The notes beneath the pieces are model-generated. The model searched no databases, was not told the origin of the DNA, and saw only the letters and a program-made list of their open reading frames with translations. A stretch of DNA of 64,000 nucleotides from Ceratothoa steindachneri (lineage: Eukaryota; Arthropoda; Malacostraca; Isopoda; Cymothoidae): contig OZ018328.1 of NCBI GenBank assembly GCA_963969495.1, positions 496,001 through 560,000 on the forward strand. Direction: 5' to 3'. The first letter of the stretch is position 1; each line of letters starts with the position of its first letter. Of the stretch, positions 25,068-33,705 are shown piece by piece. The translations under genes and the position numbers were made by a program.

Positions 25068-25648
25068 CGTAAGGGGCGCGGCGATTTGCCATCCTGGCCG
25101 CCGTGCTGACGGGATCCAGCGCTCCGTCCGGCCCCAGCTTAGCCTCTCTTCCTTCCTTCAGATAGCCCGATTTCTCCCCTACCTTGTCGCTTTTCATACA
25201 ACCTCTCCCACAACTTTCTCTGGTCAGCCTCTAATTTCAAAGGGTAGAATGCTGACCTTCTTCTCAAGCCAACCACCCCGGATCGGGGCTGAGGGGGGAG
25301 GGGACATTGTCCCCTAACCCCTGAGCTCCGGTTCGGGATGGGGGTTTTTTAACAACCTGCTTCATCCCCACCCATACCTTCCTCACATCCCTTTTCCTCT
25401 CCTCTTCACAACCTATATTTTTTACACCGTTTCCAAGGTGGAGCCGCCATGCCGATGGACTGCCAGGCCACCAGGCGGGAGGGGTGGTCCCGAATGGCGG
25501 CGCCTGGCTCTGCTGGGCTTGTAAGCACCTCTCGCAGTGCGGGCTACTGCGAGGGGTGATGAGCTATTGCGTCCCGTGGCAAAAATAGGGTCACCATGCC
25601 CATAGATGAACAACAAAAAAAAAAAACCCAAACCCCTTTAACTCCCCC
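25068..25648 (+). other. LINE-A copy B 5' UTR
   Basis: Conserved in copies A1, A2, C1 and C2. It contains G/C-rich blocks and the repeated landmarks TTTCAAAGGGTAGAATGC, GATCGGGGCTGAGGGGGGAG and GGTTTTTTAACAACCTGC. An internal promoter is expected for LINEs, but no defined element was identified. Confidence 0.7.
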
Positions 25649-25918
25649 TTGCTCATCGACGGAGCCGCCCTTGGGCAGCTCCACCGAAAAAATGGAGGTC
25701 CCCCCCCTGTGCTTGCACAGGGGACCCTCCATATTTCTCTAACCGGAGAGGAGGCTTACTCCTCTCCTTCGCCTACGGGTGCAGGGGACTCCCCCTCACC
25801 CCCTTCTCTGGAGGTGCTTTCGGGCACCTCCCTTTTCCCAGCGGCAGTCCCATCTTTTCTTTTCAAGGGGACTGCCAAGAAAGCCAGCAGGCAGCCCTTA
25901 GCCAGCCGCTTCCCATAA
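25649..25918 (+). pseudogene. LINE-A copy B ORF1, N-terminal segment ending in premature stop
   Basis: In frame with the main ORF1 at 26,102-28,045. It encodes a Ser/Pro-rich N-terminal region with the EEAYSSPSPTGAGDSPSPPS and LEVLSGTSLFPAAVPSFL marks also seen in the 53-kb copy at 54,224. It ends with TAA at 25,916; the 53-kb copy has TTA at this codon and the 5-kb copy TCG. This is therefore a nonsense mutation private to copy B. No convincing ATG start was located; the frame opens after a TGA at 25,607. Confidence 0.65.
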
Positions 25919-26101
25919 AAGCAGCTCGGTAGGGCAAACCCCCTTAGGGGGGAGAGGGAAGCCAGGCCCCTTCGGTCGCTTCCCTCAAAAGACCTGCTGG
26001 CAAGAATTTTAAACCTTGCCGGGGTCAAGGCCTGTGCCTCCCCATACAAGACTGGCGACACTGCCAAGGGGACCTGCGATGTCCTGGGAGGAGATGGCCA
26101 A

Positions 26102-28045
26102 TTGGAGGCCCCTCCTGTGATAGACATGGTCCTTGAGGAGACCCAGCCCCAGACGGTAGGGCCTTCCATGGGGGGGAATTCGGGCTCGGCGCCAAGCACC
26201 GAACCCGAATCCGCCCCTATGCAAGGTCCTCCTCAAATGGCTGAGGGCTCCGAGGCAGTAGAAGGAGGGGAGGGATCTCCTCCGACAGGTGCCCCTACGA
26301 CAACCAGGACCTTCTCCATTTCGGAGAGGGACCTGGCTGAGGCTGGTCCATCTGGCCTGGGGACTTATGCCGGGGGAGGTGAAAAGCGGGTTCATTCCCC
26401 GCCCTCCTCTCCGAAAAAGAAAAAGACTAAAAAGACCAAAAAGACTCGGGGCTCCTCTCCATCCGCGGGGGCTGCGGGGACGGATGGGTCTGCTGCCACT
26501 CTGGCATGCGACCAAGCCAAGATCGGCACATCCGCCCCCTCTGCCCCCCCGGTTGCGGAGCCCCTGACAAAGAAGACTACTACCAAGAGTGCACAGGGCG
26601 GAGCCTCGATGACATCGGGGCCCCTGATTCAGAGGTTACCTGGCGTTTTCGAGCCCGCTGGCTTCAAACGCTTCCTCGTTATTCGCTCCACTGATGGCAC
26701 CATGTTGTCCAAGGGCAACATGATCCATCAGCCGAGAGGATTAGCTAGTGCAATTGGTAGAGAGCCGAAGGTAACCCGTTTCTCGGACGGGAGCCTTCTG
26801 GCGAATGCGGCGAATCCCGCCGAGGCGGCCAGGATTAGTGCTCTTCGGACACTTCATGGCACCCCGGTGAGTGTGACGCCGCACTCTACCATGAACTTTG
26901 TGAAAGGAGTAGTTTATGCGAGGGAACTCGTTGACTACTCCATTGAAGACATCACCTTAGAGCTGGCCGACCATGGGGCGGTCAAGGTCGAACGTGTGAT
27001 GAGAAAACAGGGAGGGGCCTCGAGACCCACCCCTACACTCTTCGTCACGTTCGACTGTGACAAGCTCCCTGAGTCGGTGCGTGCCGGTTGGTACCGCTAC
27101 CGCGTGAAGGCATTCGTGCCACTGCCGCGGCGGTGCTATTACTGTCACCGCTTCGGCCATACGAATCGCTCATGTAGACGTGCAAAGTCGGGGTCACCCG
27201 AAGTCTGTGTAAATTGCTCCAAGGTCGCACACGATAAGTCCAAATCGTGTGTGGCCAAGTGTGTCAATTGCGGAGAGCCGCACCCTGCTTCTTCGAAGCA
27301 ATGTGGTGCATATCTCCTTGAGAAAGAAATCCTGGCCGTTCAGGCCCAGGATCGACAGACATTCCGCGAGGCAAAGGACTTGGTCCTGGCGCGCGTGGCT
27401 CTGCCTGGGACGTCATATGCCTCAATAGTTAGGAAGGCACCCTCTGCTCCCGGCCCATCCAGGCCAACGAGCACGGTTGTTTCCGCGCCCATTCGGAGCC
27501 CTTCTGCGGGCTCTACCCAACCCGGGCGCTCCCCTGGTAAAGCTGGCGGCAAAAAGGGCTCATACCCTGCCCCGGCTAAAACCAGGGCTCCCCCCTCTTC
27601 CCCCAGCGTGACCGTTTCCCGTAAGGCGAAACGGCCACGCGCCTCCACCGAGTCGTTAGACTCACAGGAGGCAACACCCCTGAAGATGGTCGCTAGGCCA
27701 TCTTCCGGGGTTCCTAAAGCTGTCCCCCGAAAGGAGGACAGCAACAAAGGAGCTTCGGCTCCTTCGCCCACGTCCCGAGGTGGAGCGAGTGGCTCGGAGA
27801 CGGTGGTTCCTCGAAAAGAGGGCCCCCCGCCTCCGAAGCCGCAACGCCCGCCTAAGGTTTCGAGGCGGAGGGAGGAAAAGACTCGCATGGCGAGCCCAAC
27901 CTCCCCCAATAAGTCCTCGAAGGCGACAGCGCCTTCAGCGCTTTGTCCGGCCAACAGCGCCCGGGGTTCTGCCCCCGGGAAGCGTACGGCCATTCCCGTG
28001 AGGGTCTTCAATTCGAGGAGGGCCCCCGCGTCTCCTCCGAGCTAG
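26102..28045 (+). CDS. LINE-A ORF1 protein (gag-like, RNA-binding)
   Basis: The RNA-packaging protein of the element. The open frame covers 647 codons; the first ATG is at 26,126 and the frame is open upstream to the TAA at 25,918. Residues 1-170 are low-complexity with a Lys-rich patch (KKKKTKKTKK near 105). A globular region follows (FKRFLVIRSTDG near 195, FSDGSLLAN, TMNFVKGVVYARE, DYSIEDITLELADHG). Three zinc knuckles come next: CYYCHRFGHTNRSC at 345-358, VCVNCSKVAHDKSKSC, and KCVNCGEPHPASSKQC ending near 405. The tail is Ser/Pro/Arg-rich. It overlaps ORF2 by about 130 nt. Confidence 0.88.
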   Translation: MEAPPVIDMVLEETQPQTVGPSMGGNSGSAPSTEPESAPMQGPPQMAEGSEAVEGGEGSPPTGAPTTTRTFSISERDLAEAGPSGLGTYAGGGEKRVHSPPSSPKKKKTKKTKKTRGSSPSAGAAGTDGSAATLACDQAKIGTSAPSAPPVAEPLTKKTTTKSAQGGASMTSGPLIQRLPGVFEPAGFKRFLVIRSTDGTMLSKGNMIHQPRGLASAIGREPKVTRFSDGSLLANAANPAEAARISALRTLHGTPVSVTPHSTMNFVKGVVYARELVDYSIEDITLELADHGAVKVERVMRKQGGASRPTPTLFVTFDCDKLPESVRAGWYRYRVKAFVPLPRRCYYCHRFGHTNRSCRRAKSGSPEVCVNCSKVAHDKSKSCVAKCVNCGEPHPASSKQCGAYLLEKEILAVQAQDRQTFREAKDLVLARVALPGTSYASIVRKAPSAPGPSRPTSTVVSAPIRSPSAGSTQPGRSPGKAGGKKGSYPAPAKTRAPPSSPSVTVSRKAKRPRASTESLDSQEATPLKMVARPSSGVPKAVPRKEDSNKGASAPSPTSRGGASGSETVVPRKEGPPPPKPQRPPKVSRRREEKTRMASPTSPNKSSKATAPSALCPANSARGSAPGKRTAIPVRVFNSRRAPASPPS

Positions 28046-31000
28046 GCCTGGAGGGCATATTCCTTCAATGGAATTGCCGTGGACTCCGGGCCAACTGGGA
28101 GGAGCTGCGGAGGCTCGTCTCGTCCCGTTCCCCGTTAGCTATTTTTTTGCAGGAGACCATGCTAGGTGCGTGCCCCCTCCCTGCCCTCCCGGGGTATAAG
28201 GGTCTTGCGACCCCACCACCTCGGGATGGCCGGGCTGGGGGATGCGCAGTTTACACCCGGCATGATGTCTCCGTTCTTCCTTTCTCTTTAGATACCTCCT
28301 TTCAGGCAGTGGCTGTGCAGCTGCACCTGGATAGGAGGTATACTATCATTTCTGCGTACATTCCACCGTCAGCTGACTTCGACGCGGGGGACTTCCGCCG
28401 CGTCGTTGCACGGTTGCCGAGGCCCTATCTCTTGCTTGGAGATCTGAACGGCAGGCATCCTCTCTGGGGAGATTACTCCATAAATCCCAGGGGACAAGTC
28501 CTTGCCGATCTGATCGAAGAGCTTGAGATGGGTGTCCTAAACGTGGATGAGTTTACGCATCACTGTCCGAGAACCGCTTCATTTTCTTGCCTTGACCTAT
28601 CTTTGTGCTCTTCGGATGCACAGCCTGATTTTGATTGGGGGGTGGTCGATGACCTCCATGGTAGTGATCACTTTCCCATTCAAATATCATTTTCAGGGCA
28701 ACTGCCGCCTGAGAGACCACCTCGGTGGTGCTTGGCGCGGGCGCGGTGGCCTGCATTTCAGGAAATGACTGAATTCTCTATCTCAGTCGAGGAGTTTAGG
28801 TCGGTAGATGAGGCCGTTGAGTTCTTCCCCGGCAACCTCATCGCCGTAGGCCTGACTACTATTCCTAGGACGTCTGGCCGTTTTGCACGCCGACCACTCC
28901 CATGGTGGTCGGCCGAGTGTGAGACGGCCCTCAAACAGAAGCGTTATGCCTACATGCGCTATAAGCGCCGCCCGAACGATTTCACTGTCGCTGAATTTCG
29001 TCGGGCTAGGGCTAGGTTCCGGTATATTTCGAAGCACGCCCGCCGCTCTTCTTGGCGGGCATACGTGTCTTCACTTAACGGGAAGACCCCTTTAGCTGAG
29101 GTGTGGAAGCGAGTCAAAAGGATTCGGGGCAAGTTCTCGCAGGACCCCCCTCCCGTTCTCCAGGAGAATGGGACCGCAATCGAAGACCCCGCGTCCGTGG
29201 CGGAATCCTTAGCGACCGCTTTTTCCGCATTCTCTAGCCGTGATGCTGCTCCGCCAGCATTCAATGCACGTCGTGATGTCGCGGAAGGCCGCCGGCTGGA
29301 CTTTACCTCCAGAGGCGGAGAACCCTTCAACGACAAGTTTACTGTGAGTGAGTTGCGCTCCGCTCTCGCTTCGTGCGCGGACACCGCCCATGGTCCGGAC
29401 GATGTCCCGTACGCCATGCTTCGACACCTGGGTGAGCGAGGCATGGCCTTTCTGTTAGATTTGTTCAACAGGATCTGGGTGGAAGGTCTTCTCCCAGACT
29501 CCTGGCGAATCGCTACTGTGCTCGCCTTTCGCAAGCCGGGGAGAGATCACTCTACTCCGACCGGTTTCCGCCCAATCTCTCTAACCTCTTGCGTGTGCAA
29601 GTTGATGGAGAAATTGGTAAATGTTAGATTATCCTATTTCCTGGACAGCGGAGGCCATCTGTCTTCTGCACAGTGCGGCTTCCGTAAGTTCCACTCCACG
29701 TCGGATGCTCTGCTCCGACTGGAAAATGCCGTCTGCGAGGCTTTCCTTCGTAGACAGCACTACGCCACGGTGTTTTTTGATCTGGAGAAGGCCTATGATA
29801 CCGCATGGCGATACGGTATCATGGAGACTCTCCACACGATGGGGGCGAGGGGACGCCTCCCAATGTTTATATCTGAATTTTTGCGAGATCGTCGATTCCG
29901 CGTACGGGTGGGGGGAGCCCTCTCCGGCCCAAAGGAGCAGGAAGAGGGTGTCCCGCAGGGAAGTGTCCTCAGTGTCACACTCTTTGCCCTAAGCATCAAC
30001 GGCATCACCTCGGTGCTGCCGGAAGATGTTCTCGCTACGCTCTACGTGGACGACCTTTCGATCTCTTTTGGCGCGGCCCAGATGCCAACTCTGGAGCGCC
30101 GACTCCAACAGGCATTGAACCGCGTCTCTCGCTATGCCGAAGCGCACAGGTTTCGGTTTTCTTTGGCCAAGACTAAGGTGGTGCACTTCTGCCGCCACCC
30201 ACGGCTTCACCCCGACCCAGATTTGTTTCTTAATGGGGTGCGCCTGGATGTGGTTGAGTCGCACCGTTTCCTTGGTCTTGTATTCGACCGACGCCTCACC
30301 TGGGAGGCTCACATTCGCAGCCTTAGGGTCTCTTGTACCCGCGCCATGGACATTCTCCGTTCCGTGACGTTCAGCGCTTGGGGCGCTGATAGGGCTACCG
30401 CCTTACTTTTTTATCGATCCTTTGTTCGTTCGAAGCTCGACTACGGATGCGAGTTTTATGCATCCGCAGCCGAGCGTTTATTGCGGAAGGTGGATTCGAT
30501 CCACCACACCGGCCTTCGCCTTGCGACCGGTGCCTTCCGCACTTCCCCCATTGAGAGCCTGTTGGTCGATGCTGGGGAGATGCCACTCGCTCTGCGCCGC
30601 GTGCAGTGCATCACTCGCCTGTACGCGCGAGCCCGGCGCCTCCCTCAGTCGCCAACAGCTCTCACTGCATCCGCAGCTGATCTCGATGGTGCCTATGCCG
30701 CCGAGAGACGCCAGTCATACCCTAAGCCCTTTGGGTTTAGGGCCAGGAAACTCCTTCGAGAGGTAGATATAGCTCTCGGGCCGGTGGCGCCCCTGGTTCT
30801 GCCCAGGACGCCACCCTGGAGGGTACCACATTTGGCTATTTGTCGCCACGCCTCTGCTCCCAAAGCTTGTACTGCGCCGGGAGTATTGCGTTCGACCTTT
30901 TTGGAGCACACATCGTGTCACGCTGGTACCGTGCCAGTGTATACGGATGGCTCCAAGTCCCAAGAGGGGTTCGGCTTCTACGCCGTATTCCCTCTGTTTG

Positions 31001-31515
31001 AAGTCAGCGGGGCTCTAACAGGCGCTGCGTCTGTCTTCACGGCCGAGCTGGTGGCAATACACCACTCGGTACGGGAGATTACGCGACGTGCCCGGTTCGG
31101 AGACCGGATTGTGATTTATAGCGACTCACAAAGCGCCCTGAGTGCTCTCGGGGCATTGGAATCTCCGCATCCCCTGGTTCGCGAAATCCGTGACGCCACG
31201 GTTTTGGCGAGCCGGGCAGATGTCGAGATTATCTTCTGCTGGGTTCCTGGACATGTAGGAATTGCGGGGAATGTGGGCGCCAAAGAGTCCGCGAGGACTC
31301 TGCGACCGGACCAGCGTTTCGCTCTTCCTCACACTGACTACATGGCAGGAATACGGGCAGCTCTTCGGACTGCTTGGCAAAGAAGATGGGAGACGGTCGA
31401 GGGGAACTTAAAGTCCGTGCCATTGCGCCGCGACTGTTCCCATGGACCTATCCCCCAATGCCGCGGCGGCTTCAGGTTGCTTTCTGTCGTCTTCGAATCG
31501 GACACACTCGTGTGA
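27943..31515 (+). CDS. LINE-A ORF2 protein (endonuclease, reverse transcriptase, RNase H)
   Basis: The enzyme for target-primed reverse transcription. APE-type endonuclease: N44 (QWNCRGL), E71 (FLQETM), D167 and N169 (GDLNGRH), D242 and H243 (SDHFPI). RT: motif A D613 (FFDLEKAYD), the GVPQGSVLS box, YVDD at 701-704, then FLGLVFDRRLTWE. RNase H: D1002 (YTDGS), E1035 (TAELVA), D1061 (YSDSQS); the fourth acidic residue is missing, where GNVGAKESA replaces the usual GNE.AD. Counted from TTG at 27,943; the frame opens at 27,913 and its first ATG (28,159, residue 73) falls after two active-site residues. The true end is lost to a 1-nt deletion near 31,414. Confidence 0.9.
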   Translation: MSGQQRPGFCPREAYGHSREGLQFEEGPRVSSELGLEGIFLQWNCRGLRANWEELRRLVSSRSPLAIFLQETMLGACPLPALPGYKGLATPPPRDGRAGGCAVYTRHDVSVLPFSLDTSFQAVAVQLHLDRRYTIISAYIPPSADFDAGDFRRVVARLPRPYLLLGDLNGRHPLWGDYSINPRGQVLADLIEELEMGVLNVDEFTHHCPRTASFSCLDLSLCSSDAQPDFDWGVVDDLHGSDHFPIQISFSGQLPPERPPRWCLARARWPAFQEMTEFSISVEEFRSVDEAVEFFPGNLIAVGLTTIPRTSGRFARRPLPWWSAECETALKQKRYAYMRYKRRPNDFTVAEFRRARARFRYISKHARRSSWRAYVSSLNGKTPLAEVWKRVKRIRGKFSQDPPPVLQENGTAIEDPASVAESLATAFSAFSSRDAAPPAFNARRDVAEGRRLDFTSRGGEPFNDKFTVSELRSALASCADTAHGPDDVPYAMLRHLGERGMAFLLDLFNRIWVEGLLPDSWRIATVLAFRKPGRDHSTPTGFRPISLTSCVCKLMEKLVNVRLSYFLDSGGHLSSAQCGFRKFHSTSDALLRLENAVCEAFLRRQHYATVFFDLEKAYDTAWRYGIMETLHTMGARGRLPMFISEFLRDRRFRVRVGGALSGPKEQEEGVPQGSVLSVTLFALSINGITSVLPEDVLATLYVDDLSISFGAAQMPTLERRLQQALNRVSRYAEAHRFRFSLAKTKVVHFCRHPRLHPDPDLFLNGVRLDVVESHRFLGLVFDRRLTWEAHIRSLRVSCTRAMDILRSVTFSAWGADRATALLFYRSFVRSKLDYGCEFYASAAERLLRKVDSIHHTGLRLATGAFRTSPIESLLVDAGEMPLALRRVQCITRLYARARRLPQSPTALTASAADLDGAYAAERRQSYPKPFGFRARKLLREVDIALGPVAPLVLPRTPPWRVPHLAICRHASAPKACTAPGVLRSTFLEHTSCHAGTVPVYTDGSKSQEGFGFYAVFPLFEVSGALTGAASVFTAELVAIHHSVREITRRARFGDRIVIYSDSQSALSALGALESPHPLVREIRDATVLASRADVEIIFCWVPGHVGIAGNVGAKESARTLRPDQRFALPHTDYMAGIRAALRTAWQRRWETVEGNLKSVPLRRDCSHGPIPQCRGGFRLLSVVFESDTLV

Positions 31516-31526
31516 CGCATCGTTAA

Positions 31527-31760
31527 TTGGTGGAGCGCTCGCATGTGCCCTATTGCAACGACTGCGTCGTCCCCCAGACTGTTCGGCATATTCTTGTCGA
31601 ATGTCCCAGTCTGGGTGATCTTCGCGCACGATACCTGTCTCGGTACCGGGATGGGCGGGGTCGCTACCGCCTGTCCCTTGTACTCGGGACGAGTGCGTGC
31701 ACCATGACTGGTGGACTTATTGACTTTTTGGGGGAGGCCGGCCTTCTTCCCTTTATTTAA
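31527..31760 (+). pseudogene. LINE-A copy B ORF2 C-terminal zinc-binding region, out of frame
   Basis: Continues the ORF2 protein after the frameshift. It holds the PYCNDCVVPQTVRHILVECP segment, a Cys-x2-Cys-x7-His-x4-Cys motif usual after RNase H or RT in this LINE group, and ends GEAGLLPFI. Comparison with 59,581-59,620 (AAGTTGCGTGCC) against copy B (AAGTCCGTGCC) shows the one-base loss that puts this region out of frame. Confidence 0.8.
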
Positions 31761-31978
31761 GGTTCCTTTTTTTTGTTATTGTTTTGTTTTAGGTTGCACT
31801 CTCCTGCACCGGGGTGAGGGGGACCTCCCCCCGCTGCCGGTTTTCTTCGATTGTTAAGTTTTTCCAATTTATATTGATTGTTAAGTTTTCATATTTTAAC
31901 TTTAAAGTAGCCTAATTCTAGGCTGTCGTGTTTTTCGGCGACTTATGCCCAAGTGGGTAGTTGCCAGATGGGCTCTAT
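31761..31978 (+). other. LINE-A copy B 3' UTR with stem-loop at 31,908-31,924
   Basis: T-rich 3' UTR ending in TAGCCT-AATTC-TAGGCT (a 5- to 6-bp stem), then CGGCGACTTATGCCC and the A-tail. The stem is kept in copy A2 with a different loop, and is partly lost in copy C2 (60,058-60,080). Confidence 0.6.
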
Positions 31979-31996
31979 AAAAAAAAAAAAAAAAAA

Positions 31997-32012
31997 TGCG
32001 GCGTAAGACCCC
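31997..32012. repeat. 16-bp target-site duplication of LINE-A copy B, right
   Basis: TGCGGCGTAAGACCCC directly after the A-tail; identical to 25,052-25,067. Confidence 0.9.
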
Positions 32013-32821
32013 TCTCTTGACTTTACCTCCTTTTCCAATTTCGACTTTTGTCGTTTTTCTCGAATTTTTTCTTTGCGTAGGGGACATCTCATGGCAAGAG
32101 CCCTGTGTTCCCCTCCGCAGTTCGCCCATCTTTCCTTCTCTTCCTTGCATTCTCTCCAACCGTGGCCGGTTCGAGAGCATGCCGCGCAGGTTTGCACTTT
32201 TGGGGGGCAGTCCCTCGTCGTATGGGTTTCCAAGGCGAGGCATTTTTGGCAGTTTTCCAGAAGTATGTACTCTTCTGCCTCAATTTGTTCGGGAGCAATC
32301 CTTAGGTAGAATCCCAGCAGACCGTCTCTCATAGCTTTTTGCGCCATTTCTCTATTGGTGAATATGATTTTGATTAGATTTTTCCCAATCTTCTCCACTT
32401 TGGAGATCTTGGCCCAGGACTGCTTGTCTAGCAGCTCGGCCTTAATGTCCTCAGTGGAGTTGTCCAGGAAGAAGGGGTCGACTCGTTTCAGGATAATGGT
32501 GCGACTCACGAGTAACTCGTGGGGGACGATCGCTTCTAATCCGATTTCTTTAAGGGTGGACCTTGCATCTTCAGAAACAAGGACCTCCACGTCCTTGCTC
32601 TTCCAGCACACCGGAGCCCACCCATTAGATGTCTCAAGGAGACGGGTTAGCTCAATATTGAGTTTGCCGACTACCTTCTCGAACACGGCTTCCCTGGTTG
32701 TTTTTTTGTGCCCCGCTATTAAACGGAGGGGGATCCGTTTGGTGTCCTGGGGGGGCTGGGGGACCCATGTCCCCCTGCGGGCACTGCTGCCCTTCTTCCT
32801 TCTGAGCCTCGCCTGTGTCAC
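31997..32821 (-). CDS. Gag-like ORF of the gag-only element, N-terminal part with CCHC knuckles
   Basis: An RNA-binding capsid-like protein. Residues 1-40 are basic; 40-185 form a mixed alpha/beta region as in LINE gag proteins; knuckles follow at C191/C194/H200/C205 and C212/C215/H220/C225. A third knuckle has W232 in place of its first Cys, then C235, H239 and C246. The counted start is a GTG at 32,821; the frame is open for about 27 more codons upstream and no in-frame ATG was found, and a shift near 32,850 seems likely because an adjacent frame carries a plausible Lys/Pro-rich N terminus. At 31,997 it is cut by LINE-A; the joined frame with 24,272-25,051 would be about 534 codons with no stop. 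Confidence 0.75.
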
Positions 32822-32944
32822 TGGGAGGTAGAGGGGCTCACTGCCAGATGACGGGTGCGTGATTTTTCGTTTTGGTGGGAGGTTTTTGGCTGTCCTTGCC
32901 TAAAACTTTTCCTCCTTTGCTGGGAGGAGATTGTTAGGAACACT

Positions 32945-33705
32945 GCACAACTCAATACTCTCTACTCGAGTGGTTTTATCCACGTAGCAGGAATAGCAGC
33001 CTGCACACAAGAATTGAAAAACCAATGAGGACCGAACGAATCATTTTGGAGAGTTTTTCTTTATGGTCGAGAAAAGTGTTAATAGTTAGAGTGTTGATGA
33101 GAATTAAGTGACATTGACATTGAGGCTATCTCTTAACTAATGCCGACTGTAATTCATTTGCCAATTTGGGTGTAATAGGCCTAATGTAAGGTATTTTAAA
33201 TAAAGAGCCATTTTCTCAGGCTTAATGTTGCCATTTGAGCTATTTTATAATTTATCTAAAAATCGTTTGGTAAATTTGTCAAGAACTTGGGAAGGAAACA
33301 AATTAAATTGACAAAACTTCCTGAGCTAAATGAGTTCTTGGTGGAACAAAGCTCAGTTAGAGCATCTTTTGTAGGCTCGGAAAAGTCTACAAGAAATGGA
33401 AGAAACATAAAATTAAGGAAAATAAAACGGAACAAATTAGTGCCAAGTAGTGTGGGAGTGGGTTTGCGGTATACTTTGGATAGATAACTATTAATGGAGG
33501 TAATGTATACTTTCAATAATGAAAATTTGTCATTGGATTTATGTTTAACAGTGAAATTTATGTTTGGATGTTGACTGTTAAATTATTATGGAACTGAATG
33601 GCACTCTCTTTTTCTCTGAAGAAGACAAAGCAATCGTCGACATAGCGTTTATAAATGACGGGTTTAAATGAGTCTGTGCGGTTTTCCATTCACTGTTTTT
33701 CATGA
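32945..33705 (-). pseudogene. Penelope-like element RT end and start of GIY-YIG endonuclease
   Basis: On the minus strand the RT catalytic box RYVDDCFVFF is near 33,640, followed by the family mark VYRKPTPT near 33,460, LCSTKNSF near 33,345, then in shifted frames KIPYIRPITPKLANEL near 33,190 and the endonuclease entry CAGCYSCYVDKTTR near 32,970-33,000. Penelope elements carry this RT-to-GIY-YIG order. There are at least two frameshifts, and the 5' end (RT motifs before YVDD) is missing. It is broken at 32,968 by the gag-only element; the rest lies at 23,250-23,499. Confidence 0.75.
32968..32977. repeat. Target-site duplication of gag-only element, copy 2
   Basis: GAGTGGTTTT, pairing with 23,500-23,509. 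On the minus strand it lies within the Penelope-like endonuclease (…DKTTR). Confidence 0.7.

Larger units (their letters stand above)
25068..31996 (+). mobile_element. LINE-A copy B, full length and best preserved (about 6.9 kb)
   Basis: A non-LTR retrotransposon: 5' UTR, ORF1 with CCHC knuckles, overlapping ORF2 (endonuclease, RT, RNase H), 3' UTR with a hairpin, and an A-tail of 18 As (31,979-31,996). It is flanked by a 16-bp perfect target duplication. The RNase H after RT places it in the I/R1/LOA-like group of the Jockey superfamily. Two clear disabling lesions are present: TAA at 25,916-25,918 in ORF1 and a 1-nt loss near 31,414 in ORF2. Confidence 0.92.
23510..32967 (-). mobile_element. 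Gag-only retroelement (about 2.5 kb without the nested LINE)
   Basis: Bounded by a 10-bp direct repeat and embedded in a Penelope-like element. After removal of the nested LINE-A (25,068-31,996 plus one target copy) it is about 2.5 kb, with a single gag-like frame, a 5' part of about 140 bases and a 3' UTR of about 760 bases. On the minus strand the 3' end reads CAAATAAACATATATCAGAG, so an AATAAA signal lies about 15 bases from the end; there is no long A tail. No RT, endonuclease, LTR or inverted repeat was seen. It resembles in layout the ORF1-only LINE derivatives such as HeT-A and HAL1. Confidence 0.6.

Noticed and set aside
27340..28011. 223-codon minus-strand frame opposite the ORF1 tail
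   Set aside because: Shadow of the plus-strand ORF1 low-complexity tail; no recognised domain.
27941..28045. A canonical X-XXY-YYZ slippery heptamer at the ORF1/ORF2 overlap
   Set aside because: GGGCCCCC is present near 28,020 but not in the phase needed for a standard -1 slip; a frameshift remains only an inference from the missing ATG.
28959..29534. 191-codon minus-strand frame opposite ORF2 (also at 8,982-9,557)
   Set aside because: It is the shadow of conserved GC-rich ORF2 codons in two LINE copies; conservation follows the plus-strand protein.
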